A program made the translations under genes and the position numbers. A stretch of DNA of 11,446 nt from Comamonadaceae bacterium. GTDB taxonomy: Bacteria > Pseudomonadota > Gammaproteobacteria > Burkholderiales > Burkholderiaceae_C. Positions 1 through 7,308 of this stretch are shown piece after piece. The stretch is taken from positions 1 to 11,446 of the forward strand of contig CANCAO010000026.1 in the NCBI GenBank assembly GCA_947374105.1. Reading direction: 5' to 3'. The notes beneath the pieces are model-generated. The model was not told the DNA's origin and did no database searches. It saw only the letters and a program-made list of their open reading frames with translations. Each line of letters starts with the position of its first letter. Within the stretch, counting starts at the first letter, position 1.

Positions 1-551
1 ACGGGCAGCGTTTGGGGCCGCGCCCAGTTCATGACATCGGCCAAGGGCACAGTGTCATCCAGTTCGCCATGAATCACCAGCGTGCGCTCATGGGCTTCGG
101 GCGGCAAGTCGGCCACGTCGAACCGGCTGGCCGCTGTACCGACCATCACCAGCTTCTCGATACGGCGTGCAGGCCACAAAGTGGCCAGAGTTTGGCTGAG
201 CACAAATGAGCCAAAAGAAAAGCCTGCCAACGCCAGTGAGCCTTCAGGCGCGCATTGCTGCACCACCGTCAACAGGTCTTGCGCTTCCCCCCGGCCTTCG
301 TCGTGCACGCCCTCGCTGGCACCCACGCCACGAAAGTTGAAACGCACCGCGCGCCAGCCCGATAGAACGAAAGCACGTGCCAGCGTCTGCACCACCTTGT
401 TGTCCATGGTGCCACCAAACAACGGGTGCGGGTGGGCAATGATGGCCACGCCGCGCGCAACGATGCCCTCAGCCAGCACCGGCTCATCGATCAAGACCTC
501 GATCTGGCCCGCTGCACCTGACAAGCTCAAATTTTGTGTTTTTGAATTCAT
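1..551 (-). CDS. alpha/beta hydrolase, COG2945-like (partial, 3' end missing)
   Basis: This gene begins with ATG at 549-551 and is still open at the left edge, so about 183 residues are visible and the C-terminus is missing. The protein reads as a small cytoplasmic alpha/beta-hydrolase. An early AHPHPLFGGTMDNKVV segment (about residues 40-55) is the hallmark of the COG2945-type predicted hydrolases. The nucleophile elbow GFSFGS (Ser near residue 108) and a later HGELDDTVP segment carrying the probable catalytic Asp are both present. The catalytic His would lie beyond the edge. There is no signal peptide. The start is 17 bases after the ferredoxin stop, so it is probably the fourth gene of the hemJ operon. 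No strong Shine-Dalgarno sequence precedes it, which suggests translation coupled to the upstream gene. The substrate cannot be told from sequence; the family assignment is firm, the function is not. Confidence 0.88.
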   Translation of the reverse strand, partial: MNSKTQNLSLSGAAGQIEVLIDEPVLAEGIVARGVAIIAHPHPLFGGTMDNKVVQTLARAFVLSGWRAVRFNFRGVGASEGVHDEGRGEAQDLLTVVQQCAPEGSLALAGFSFGSFVLSQTLATLWPARRIEKLVMVGTAASRFDVADLPPEAHERTLVIHGELDDTVPLADVMNWARPQTLP

Positions 552-568
552 GATTAACAGAGAACGAC

Positions 569-946
569 TCAACGTCCCAAATGAGGTGGCGTCAGCAGGC
601 GCGTCACCACTTGTCCGTTTTTAAGATGGGATTCCACGATTTCATCAATGTCCGACCTGTCCACGTAGCTGTACCAAACCGCCTCGGGGTACACCACCAA
701 CACCGGTCCTGCGGCGCAGCGGTCCAGACAGCCGGCCTTGTTCACGCGCACCTGCCCTGGGCCACTCAGCCCCGCTGCTTTGACCATCGACTTGCAATGG
801 TCAAACGCTTCTTGCGCTTGATGTTGCGCGCAGCAAGCTTCACCGCCCTTGCGTTCGTTCAGACAAAAGAAGAGGTGTCGCTCGTAGTATGAGGCGGAAG
901 GAGCCGCAGTTTCGTGGGTGTTGGGGGAGGCTTGAATTGAACTCAT
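569..946 (-). CDS. thioredoxin-like (2Fe-2S) ferredoxin domain protein
   Basis: A 125-residue soluble protein of the COG3411 type, thioredoxin-fold ferredoxins that bind one [2Fe-2S] cluster. Cysteines sit at residue 28 (HLFFCLNER), at 38-39 (EACC), at 51, and at 73 and 77 in AGCLDRC. The C-x3-C pair with an upstream Cys and a second Cys about 10 residues later is the ligand layout of this family. The GPVLVVYPEAVWYSYV segment and the C-terminal acidic helix are also typical. The first 20 or so residues are a low-complexity extension before the fold starts at YYERHLFFC. The ATG at 944-946 is the only sensible start; a GGTGG lies directly against it, so the ribosome site is poor. It lies 9 bases after the VanZ-family stop and 17 bases before the hydrolase, so co-transcription is likely. 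The electron partner is unknown. Confidence 0.9.
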   Translation of the reverse strand: MSSIQASPNTHETAAPSASYYERHLFFCLNERKGGEACCAQHQAQEAFDHCKSMVKAAGLSGPGQVRVNKAGCLDRCAAGPVLVVYPEAVWYSYVDRSDIDEIVESHLKNGQVVTRLLTPPHLGR

Positions 947-955
947 CCACCGATT

Positions 956-2050
956 TTAGTTTTTTACCGGCTGTGCCCAGACCCGCGTCAACACATACAG
1001 CAGGGCGGCATAAGGCCAAAGCCAGCCCAGCCATTGAACCAAGCCATGAAATCGAATGAAACGCCCCTGCTCCCAGGTCTGTAGCGTCTGCGAAAAATAG
1101 GCACTGGCGGGGGCCTGATTCAGCACGCTCAGGTAAATACCCAAAGCCAGCAACATCAGCGCCGCGCTGACCCGGCTGGGCACCGGCAAGAGCATGAGCG
1201 CCAGTACGCCCCCCGCACCCAAGCCCACCTGAACCGGCAAACCCAGCCAGGCCCAGGCATGCGCAGGTCCATAGCTCATGGCGGCAGACAGCGCCGTCGC
1301 ACCCACGCCCGTCAACACCACCGCACCCACAAACAAAGTGCGATGCGCCTTGCCCCGAATGACGCAAAACCCCAGCAGGCAGGGGATCAAAACCCCCAAC
1401 ATCACACACGCCAGTTCAGCCCCCGGCACCAACGGCTCCAAATCCAGATCACGCACCGGCAACCACTCCAAAAACGGCGTGTCCTGCAAGCGCTCGGCCA
1501 GTGCGGCCTCCAGGCGCTCAAACACCTGTCCCAGCCCCAGCGGCACGGCTGCCGGGAACAGCAGGGCCAGGGGCCACAAAGCCAATAGCACCAGCGCGCC
1601 GCGCGCATCGGGCAAGAACCAACGCGACCGAAAACGACTCCAGCGGTCAATCGCACCCCACTTCTCGAGCAAGGTGGCCACCACCGCCCCCAGCCACGCC
1701 CCCAACACGTTCAGACCCAAGTCCACATTGGACGGCACGCGCGCGGGCAGGTAACTCTGCAAGCACTCCATCACCAAGGACAACAGGCCAGCCGCTAGCG
1801 TGGCCAGACCAACAGCCCATCGCCCACGCCGGGTGCGCAAAGCACTCAAAGCCAGTAAAAAACCCAGCGGGGTGTAGCCCAGAACGTTGGAAACCAAGTC
1901 AAAACCGGTCCAATACCGGGGCCAAGGTGCAAGCAGATAGGCCCAAGGGGCCAGACCCACATCACGCCAATCGGTAAACGGATACAGACTGGCATAAACA
2001 ATCAGCCCCGCGTAAACCAGGGCCAAAGGCCAGGCGGAGGTCTTGTGCAT
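956..2050 (-). CDS. VanZ-family integral membrane protein
   Basis: A 364-residue, strongly hydrophobic protein. The N-terminal part (about residues 8-130) matches the VanZ-like domain: a first membrane segment with YASLYPFTDWRD, then DLVSNVLGYTPLGFLLAL (51-68), then ECLQSYLPARVPSNVDLGLN (95-114), where the Glu/Gln and the PSxxDLxxNxxGxxxG pattern are the family's conserved features. The remaining 230 or so residues are unlike the short VanZ proteins and carry several further membrane segments (about 151-172, 212-231, 238-258, 268-290, 294-312 and 340-356), with a soluble stretch at 175-210. VanZ itself is associated with low-level teicoplanin resistance; most relatives have no assigned job, and no resistance role should be read into this one. 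The ATG lies 13 bases after the hemJ stop, with GAGG overlapping that stop region as a possible ribosome site. It is probably the second gene of the operon. Confidence 0.85.
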   Translation of the reverse strand: MHKTSAWPLALVYAGLIVYASLYPFTDWRDVGLAPWAYLLAPWPRYWTGFDLVSNVLGYTPLGFLLALSALRTRRGRWAVGLATLAAGLLSLVMECLQSYLPARVPSNVDLGLNVLGAWLGAVVATLLEKWGAIDRWSRFRSRWFLPDARGALVLLALWPLALLFPAAVPLGLGQVFERLEAALAERLQDTPFLEWLPVRDLDLEPLVPGAELACVMLGVLIPCLLGFCVIRGKAHRTLFVGAVVLTGVGATALSAAMSYGPAHAWAWLGLPVQVGLGAGGVLALMLLPVPSRVSAALMLLALGIYLSVLNQAPASAYFSQTLQTWEQGRFIRFHGLVQWLGWLWPYAALLYVLTRVWAQPVKN

Positions 2051-2063
2051 TGCCCAAACAGCC

Positions 2064-2492
2064 TCAAAAGGGTTTGACCACCACGAGAATTACCGCCGCC
2101 AACATCAAAACCACAGGGACTTCATTGAACCACCGGTACCAGATATGGCTGCGTGACGGGGCACCGCGCATGAATTTCTTCAAAATTGCACCGCAGGCAT
2201 GGTGGTAACCCAGCGCCAAAACAACCACCACCAACTTGGCATGTAGCCAGCCATTGCCCGATCCTTGACCGATGCCATAACCCAACCATAGCCACAAGCC
2301 GAACACCAGAGCGGGCAGCGCCAACACGGTCGTAAAGCGCAAAAGCTTGCGCGCCATCAGCAACAAGCGCTCGCGCTCGGCCTGTGACTCGGCAGGCACC
2401 ATCGCCAAATTGACAAAAATGCGAGGCAGGTAGAACAAGCCGGCAAACCAGCTGGCGACAAAAACGATGTGGAGTGATTTAACCCAGAGCAT
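2064..2492 (-). CDS. hemJ: protoporphyrinogen IX oxidase HemJ (UPF0093/CopD-like)
   Basis: HemJ oxidises protoporphyrinogen IX to protoporphyrin IX, the penultimate step of heme synthesis, in the inner membrane. The 142-residue protein has four predicted membrane segments (about 4-24, 51-73, 82-101 and 125-142). Family hallmarks are MLWVKSLHIVF at the start (His8), WFAGLFYLPR, WLHAKL (His84, Lys86) followed by YHHACG, and RWFNEVP (120-126) near the C-terminus, which ends in VVVKPF. The open frame extends upstream to a GTG at 2508-2510, but family members start at MLWVK, so I chose ATG 2490-2492. No Shine-Dalgarno is visible before it. An intrinsic terminator ends 18 bases upstream, and I see no convincing promoter between the two, so expression may depend on terminator read-through. 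hemB lies divergently beyond it, which supports a heme role. It also resembles the CopD family, but its size and motifs favour HemJ. Confidence 0.88.
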   Translation of the reverse strand: MLWVKSLHIVFVASWFAGLFYLPRIFVNLAMVPAESQAERERLLLMARKLLRFTTVLALPALVFGLWLWLGYGIGQGSGNGWLHAKLVVVVLALGYHHACGAILKKFMRGAPSRSHIWYRWFNEVPVVLMLAAVILVVVKPF

Positions 2493-2510
2493 GGGCAAAG
2501 TGTAGGGCAC

Positions 2511-2537
2511 AAAAAAAACCCCAGCACGAAGCTGGGG
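2511..2537 (-). terminator. intrinsic terminator before hemJ
   Basis: On the minus strand CCCCAGC (2537-2531) and GCTGGGG (2525-2519) form a perfect 7-bp GC-rich stem with a TTCGT loop, followed at once by eight T residues (2518-2511). This is a textbook Rho-independent terminator for minus-strand transcription. It ends 18 bases before the hemJ ATG, so it would stop any transcript coming from the upstream promoter before hemJ unless read through. On the plus strand the T-run is an A-run on the wrong side, so it would not serve hemB-side transcripts. Confidence 0.85.
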
Positions 2538-2608
2538 TGGTAAGCCTATTTGCTGTCACACATCAAGGCCCTGCTCAGGGAGGAAAAGCAGGAGGTGGCG
2601 AACCACCC
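2511..2608 (-). ncRNA. candidate structured sRNA or hemJ leader RNA, about 98 nt
   Basis: On the minus strand a promoter-like pair is followed by four successive potential hairpins and a T-run. Hairpin 1 pairs 2607-2603 (GGTGG) with 2598-2594 (CCACC) around a TTCG tetraloop at the expected 5' end. Hairpin 2 pairs 2592-2587 (CCTGCT) with 2575-2570 (AGCAGG); its 11-nt loop TTTCCTCCCTG exposes CCUCCC, complementary to Shine-Dalgarno sequences. Hairpin 3 is weak, pairing GCCT 2569-2566 with AGGC 2547-2544. The fourth is the terminator. I see no tRNA, 4.5S or 6S signature. It could be an independent trans-acting small RNA; the anti-SD loop recalls Rfam's Betaproteobacteria toxic small RNA class, from memory only. 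It could also be a terminator-containing 5' leader controlling hemJ. The 5' end is inferred from the promoter, not measured. Confidence 0.6.
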
Positions 2609-2614
2609 GGACGA

Positions 2615-2643
2615 ACTCTATCAAAAGAGAGTGCAAACTTCAA
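2615..2643 (-). promoter_or_regulatory. sigma70-like promoter for the candidate RNA
   Basis: On the minus strand TTGAAG (2643-2638) and TAGAGT (2620-2615) each match four of six consensus bases of the -35 and -10 boxes, with the optimal 17-bp spacing. An A/T-rich stretch (about 2652-2668) lies just upstream, as an UP element would. The predicted start is near 2608, exactly at the base of the first hairpin, which supports the assignment. Confidence 0.55.
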
Positions 2644-2727
2644 CACCCAGCATGTAAATATTTTCCGAATCTTGCTTTTGGGTCAAACACCGTTCTTGAA
2701 GTATCCCGATTCGCCGCTTTGATTTGA

Positions 2728-3822
<1,095 letters not shown>

Positions 3823-3834
3823 ACCCAGCAAAAA

Positions 3835-5007
3835 ATGAGCCCCATGCGCATCTTTCACGTCCACGGCACGCAGGTCAGCGAAAGCGCTCAATTGCCCGAG
3901 CAACTCCCCGCGCAAGGATTTGTCTGGATCAGCTGCGCACGCCCGGCTTTTGAAGCCGCGCAAGGCGACATCCAGGTGCTGCTGCAAAAGCTGTGCGGCA
4001 TGGCGCTGGTCGATCTGCACGTCTCTGACCTGCTCAACCCCCACCTGCCCTCCGCCTTTGACAGCACCTCGCAGTACGACTTGTTGGTGTTTCGCCGTCT
4101 GGCCAGAAGCACCCCTCAGGCCGAGGCCGCGCCGCAACGCCCCCCCCTGCATGCGCCCGTCAAACGCAGCGGGCCATCCATCTTGCGACGGATTGACACC
4201 AGTCCAGTCGGCTTTGCCGTCTTTGACCGAGTGCTGCTGACCGTGCACCCCAGCGACTGCGCGGTGCGTGACGCCTACGCCAGTCGTCTGCTAACTGCGG
4301 GCCAAGCCGATGCCCGCAGCCCTGTCTTGACCACGCCGAATGCGGCGAACAGTCCGGATGGCCGCTCCACCGGTGCGCGTGGCGTACCCGCCAGCCCAGC
4401 CGACATGATGCTGCGCATCGTCAGCCAGATGGTGGACGGCTTTTTGGAACTGCGGCGCGAGCTCTCGCACCAGCTTGACCACTGGCAGACCGAACTGCTA
4501 AGCCCCCGCTCGCGCTTTAACAACTGGGCGGCACTGCTTGAAGCCCGCCTGTCGCTGCACCAACTCGACGAGATCTGTGAAGATCAACGCGCCTCGGTAC
4601 AAGAGTGGATTGACGCCCTGGCCAGTTGGCCCAGCGCGGTCAGCGCGCCCGATGAGCGCGAACGCGAACTCCTAAGGGTGCGCAGCCGCGACGTGCTTGA
4701 GCACATCGAGCGTGTCGTCAGCCACGTGCACCGTCTGGAGCACAACGCCGAAGCAGCGGTGCAAATGCATTTCTCAGCGCAAGGCCATCGCACCAACGAC
4801 ATCATGCGCACGCTCACCGCGCTCACCGCCATCTTTTTGCCCCTCAACCTGATCGCGGGCATCTTTGGCATGAACTTCGAGTTCATCCCTTTTCTGCACT
4901 TGCAAAACGGCTTTTGGTGGGCTCTAGGCGCCATGGTCTCCATTGCCAGCTTGCTAGGCGCACTATTCTGGCGCAAGCGCTATTTGGCACGCACGGGCAG
5001 CCTCTAA
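3835..5007 (+). CDS. corA: CorA-family magnesium/divalent cation transporter
   Basis: CorA proteins are homopentameric inner-membrane channels for Mg2+ (sometimes Co2+ or Ni2+). The C-terminus shows the family layout: a long helical stalk, then TM1 (TALTAIFLPLNLIAGIFGMN) with the signature GMN at residues 345-347, then TM2 (GFWWALGAMVSIASLLGALF), ending in a basic tail. The usual YGMNF..MPEL loop reads FGMNFEFIPFL, so the conserved acidic residue after Pro is absent, which may matter for cation attraction. The cytoplasmic N-domain carries two Pro/Ala/Ser-rich stretches (about residues 90-125 and 160-190) that look like flexible insertions. The open frame extends to a TTG at 3811, but that is inside the repeat; ATG 3835 or ATG 3844 is more likely, and no Shine-Dalgarno decides between them. 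It lies 63 bases after hemB and may be co-transcribed with it. Confidence 0.92.
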   Translation: MSPMRIFHVHGTQVSESAQLPEQLPAQGFVWISCARPAFEAAQGDIQVLLQKLCGMALVDLHVSDLLNPHLPSAFDSTSQYDLLVFRRLARSTPQAEAAPQRPPLHAPVKRSGPSILRRIDTSPVGFAVFDRVLLTVHPSDCAVRDAYASRLLTAGQADARSPVLTTPNAANSPDGRSTGARGVPASPADMMLRIVSQMVDGFLELRRELSHQLDHWQTELLSPRSRFNNWAALLEARLSLHQLDEICEDQRASVQEWIDALASWPSAVSAPDERERELLRVRSRDVLEHIERVVSHVHRLEHNAEAAVQMHFSAQGHRTNDIMRTLTALTAIFLPLNLIAGIFGMNFEFIPFLHLQNGFWWALGAMVSIASLLGALFWRKRYLARTGSL

Positions 5008-5027
5008 TGGCATGACAAATAGATGGA

Positions 5028-5091
5028 TTTAATGAAAATAACGCCTTTAGCCATTTAAACAGTAGCGTAATAAGCTATCAAATACATAGCA
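5028..5091 (-). repeat. Comamonadaceae-type intergenic hairpin repeat, copy 2
   Basis: This 64-base element, read on the minus strand, starts TGCTAT (5091-5086), has a 7-base loop, then ATAGC (5078-5074), and ends in TTATTTTCATTAAA. It aligns end to end with the copy at 3758-3822 with a few 1-base gaps. The stem differs by a compensatory change (GCTAC/GTAGC against GCTAT/ATAGC), which supports a selected hairpin. It abuts the TAA stop of the sensor kinase (5092-5094) and fills most of the 84-base gap between the convergent corA and kinase genes, where I see no other terminator. Confidence 0.55.
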
Positions 5092-6549
5092 TTAAATCGT
5101 AGGCCTAAAACGCACCGTGGCGCGCAATCCCACCCCTTCGGCGATCACGCCCAGCTCAAAACGGGCCCCCATCACCTGCGCAAACTTGGTCACAATGGCC
5201 AAACCCAGCCCCGCACCTTGGCCTAGTTGCTGTGTCGCCTGACCCCGCACACCGCGTTGCATCAGGTGCTGGCTTTGCTCAGGTGTCAGGCCTGGACCGT
5301 TGTCCACAACAGACAAGGTGACGACCCCCTCGCTCACCGCCAACTCAACGGTTACCGTGCTGATGCGCCCTTCGGGCGCTCGGCCATAGCGCAGGGCATT
5401 GTCAATCAGATTGCCCAGGATGCCCTCAATCAGCGCCGCATTGCCTTGCACGCGAAAGTTCTGGCTCAGCGCTTGCTCCAGGCCTTGAACGCCCAAATCC
5501 ACGCCAGCAGCATCGGCGCGTGGCAGGTAACGCAACACGGTTTCTTGCACGATGACATCCAGTGCAACCACGTCGGTGGAGACCTCGGCTTGAGCCTCCT
5601 CACTCAGCGCCAGCGCCAGCAACTGCTCGACCAAGCGACTGGCACGCGCTTCACTTACGGTGATTCGTTGCAGTTGTTCGCGCCACACGGCGGGCACGGG
5701 CTGCGCCAAGCCGTATTCAGCCAGCGCGCGGATACCGGCCAGAGGGGTGCGCAGCTCGTGCGCCACATTGCCCGAGAACTCGCGCTGCGCCTGCATGCTG
5801 TGGCTCACACGCGCCAGCAAGGCGTTGGTGGCACGGCCTAACTGCTCAATATCGCTCGAACTTGCAGACACCGATACCGGCGTCAAGTCCAGCGCGTCAC
5901 GCTGATTGATGGACTGCTGCAACTGCGCCAAGGGCCACAACTCATGGCCAATCACTCGGCGCAGCCACACGGCCAGCAAGAGCAACAACAAGACTTGCGG
6001 ACCGACCGAGTAAAGCAAGACACTGCGCAACAAGTCATTGCGACTGCCCAGAGTTTGAGCCACCACCACTTCAAAAGGTGCGGGCTGGGCCAGAACCACC
6101 GCCACACTGCGCAGGTTTTTCCCCTGGTAGCTGATCTCGGCAAATCGGCTTTGCGCCTTGCCCTGCGGTTGCGGCGCATGCAAACCTGGATGCCCCGCCA
6201 ACACAGAACCATCGGGGCGCAATACGGCAAAAAAAATGGCTTCGCTGCGGTCAAACAAAACAGTACTCATCTCGTTGTCGGACAACTCCAACACCAGCTC
6301 CGGTGGCGCGTCGGGTAACTTGCTTTGCGGCTGCAACTTGACCCTGGACGCCAGCGCGTAAGCATCGTCCAACAGCGCCCGGTCAAAGGCGGTTTGCGCA
6401 AAGTAGTACGCCACCCCCACCGTGACAGCCGTACCCAGCAGCCAGGTCAGCGCCAGCGGCAGCAGCACATGGCTCACCACGCGCGCGCGCAGTGAGGGCA
6501 GGCGTGCGCCTGCTGACAGGTTAGGTTCAGGCAGTGGGCTCAAGGTCAT
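5092..6549 (-). CDS. sensor histidine kinase, TctE/QseC-like (2CSK_N type)
   Basis: Inner-membrane sensor kinase that should phosphorylate the response regulator encoded just upstream. From ATG 6547-6549 it is 485 residues. TM1 is about 28-50 and TM2 about 176-199; the periplasmic region of about 125 residues between them begins with the FDRALLDDAYALASRV stretch typical of the two-component sensor kinase N-terminal domain. Then come the H-box FSGNVAHELRTPLAG (His264), the N-box GNLIDNALRYG, the G1 box VVDNGPG (Asp416) and the G2 box GQGAGLGLAIV, so all catalytic elements are intact. The open frame runs to 6678, but the extra N-terminal 43 residues overlap the regulator and look non-native. 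The chosen start overlaps the regulator by 23 bases with GGGAG directly before the ATG. Divergence from a CzcCBA-type operon suggests a metal-related signal, but I see no obvious metal-binding cluster in the sensor domain. Confidence 0.93.
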   Translation of the reverse strand: MTLSPLPEPNLSAGARLPSLRARVVSHVLLPLALTWLLGTAVTVGVAYYFAQTAFDRALLDDAYALASRVKLQPQSKLPDAPPELVLELSDNEMSTVLFDRSEAIFFAVLRPDGSVLAGHPGLHAPQPQGKAQSRFAEISYQGKNLRSVAVVLAQPAPFEVVVAQTLGSRNDLLRSVLLYSVGPQVLLLLLLAVWLRRVIGHELWPLAQLQQSINQRDALDLTPVSVSASSSDIEQLGRATNALLARVSHSMQAQREFSGNVAHELRTPLAGIRALAEYGLAQPVPAVWREQLQRITVSEARASRLVEQLLALALSEEAQAEVSTDVVALDVIVQETVLRYLPRADAAGVDLGVQGLEQALSQNFRVQGNAALIEGILGNLIDNALRYGRAPEGRISTVTVELAVSEGVVTLSVVDNGPGLTPEQSQHLMQRGVRGQATQQLGQGAGLGLAIVTKFAQVMGARFELGVIAEGVGLRATVRFRPTI

Positions 6550-7240
6550 CTCCCGTAGTGGACTCCAGCACATAGCCCAATCCGCGCAGGGTGCGGATAG
6601 ACGCCCCGCTACCAGCCAGCTTCTTGCGCAGGCGAGAAATAAAGGCCTCCAAAGCGTTGCCCCCCAGCGATTCATCAAAGCCGGACAACTTGTCTGACAG
6701 CGCCCGTTTGCTGACCACCCGGCCCGGTGGCGTCATCAACTCCCAAAGCACTTCAAACTCGCGCGCAGGCAAGTCCAGCACGGAGGCACCCAGTGAGAAG
6801 CGGCGCGTCTTGCGGTCCAGCGCTAGTCGACCAATCTCAAAGTGATCGTCTGTGCCCTGTGTGCGGCGCACCAAGGCGCGCAGCCGCGCCTCCACCTCAG
6901 CCAGCTCAAAAGGTTTGCCCAGGTAGTCGTCGGCACCTGCATCCAGGCCGGCAATGCGCTCATCGGTGCGGTTGCGTGCAGTCAGCACCAACACGGGGGT
7001 GCGATCACCCCGGGCGCGCGCCGCGCGCAGCACCGTCAAGCCGTTGCCCAGGGCTGCGTGTGCACTATCCGAGACCGGCAGGTTCAGATCAAGCAGCACG
7101 GCGTCAAAGGGCTGCACGCGCCAGAAATGGTCAGCCTGCGCCAGCGTGGTGGCCGGGTCCACCCGATGCCCGGCGTCTTGCAGGCTGCGTCGCATCATCT
7201 CCAGCAGCACAGCATCGTCTTCAACCAGCAGGATTCTCAT
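6527..7240 (-). CDS. OmpR/PhoB-family response regulator
   Basis: A 237-residue DNA-binding regulator. The receiver domain (1-118) has the acidic pocket Glu7-Asp8-Asp9, the phospho-acceptor Asp51 in VLLDLNLP, the switch Thr87 in VLTARN and Lys109 in GKPFEL. The winged helix (about 128-228) has LPAREFEVLWELM, the recognition region GNALEAFISRLRKKL and the wing IRTLRGLGYVLE. An oddity is about eight extra residues after LDLNLP (56-66, VSDSAHAALGN) where most relatives have three residues (such as DGD), right beside the phosphorylation site. It is first of the pair with the kinase gene, overlapping it by 23 bases, and is divergent from the efflux operon, which it probably controls along with itself. 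The ATG at 7238-7240 lacks a good Shine-Dalgarno but is the only start giving the canonical MRILLVEDD. Confidence 0.95.
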   Translation of the reverse strand: MRILLVEDDAVLLEMMRRSLQDAGHRVDPATTLAQADHFWRVQPFDAVLLDLNLPVSDSAHAALGNGLTVLRAARARGDRTPVLVLTARNRTDERIAGLDAGADDYLGKPFELAEVEARLRALVRRTQGTDDHFEIGRLALDRKTRRFSLGASVLDLPAREFEVLWELMTPPGRVVSKRALSDKLSGFDESLGGNALEAFISRLRKKLAGSGASIRTLRGLGYVLESTTGDDLEPTA

Positions 7241-7268
7241 GGGCTACGCGTTTTCACTAGGTGAGCAA

Positions 7269-7286
7269 GTCAGTCGGTGGTCAGTC
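7269..7286. promoter_or_regulatory. candidate response-regulator operator (tandem direct repeat)
   Basis: GTCAGTC occurs at 7269-7275 and again at 7280-7286, separated by GGTG, giving an 11-bp repeat period. OmpR/PhoB-family regulators bind head-to-tail on 7-bp repeats with 4-bp spacers, exactly this layout. It lies between the divergent response regulator and efflux genes. On the plus strand a -10-like GACAAT (7296-7301) follows 9 bp after the repeat, the geometry of a PhoB-type activated promoter. Two 7-mers in one short gap could still be chance. Confidence 0.45.
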
Positions 7287-7292
7287 TGGCAC

Positions 7293-7297
7293 AAGGA
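7293..7297 (+). promoter_or_regulatory. Shine-Dalgarno deciding the outer-membrane factor start
   Basis: AAGGA lies 11 bases before ATG 7309. It favours that start over the in-frame GTG at 7261, which is followed by residues that are not signal-peptide-like and would place coding sequence over the candidate operator. Confidence 0.5.
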
Positions 7298-7308
7298 CAA
7301 TTCTGCGC

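Noticed and set aside
82..624. Long plus-strand open frame over the hydrolase and the end of the ferredoxin gene
   Set aside because: Its translation is Pro/Ser/Thr/Arg-rich without any family motif, while the opposite strand encodes clear hydrolase motifs; it is a high-GC shadow.
956..2050. Reading the VanZ-family protein as a glycopeptide-resistance gene
   Set aside because: No other van genes are present, the protein is much longer than VanZ, and the host appears Gram-negative; only the domain name is shared.
2537..2722. A 61-codon plus-strand open frame in the hemJ-hemB intergenic region
   Set aside because: It has no recognisable domain or ribosome site and lies antisense to the structured RNA and its promoter, which explain the sequence better.
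5227..5841. 204-codon plus-strand open frame antisense to the sensor kinase
   Set aside because: It mirrors the conserved kinase core (H, N, G1 and G2 boxes on the other strand) and has no motif of its own.
6550..6678. N-terminal 43-codon extension of the sensor kinase
   Set aside because: It would overlap the response regulator by about 150 bases, is rich in Trp/Cys/Arg unlike the family, and an internal ATG at 6547-6549 gives the normal N-terminus just before TM1.
7254..7264. Short palindrome TCAC-TAG-GTGA near the response-regulator start
   Set aside because: Four-base arms are too short to claim as an operator; the nearby direct repeat fits the regulator family better.
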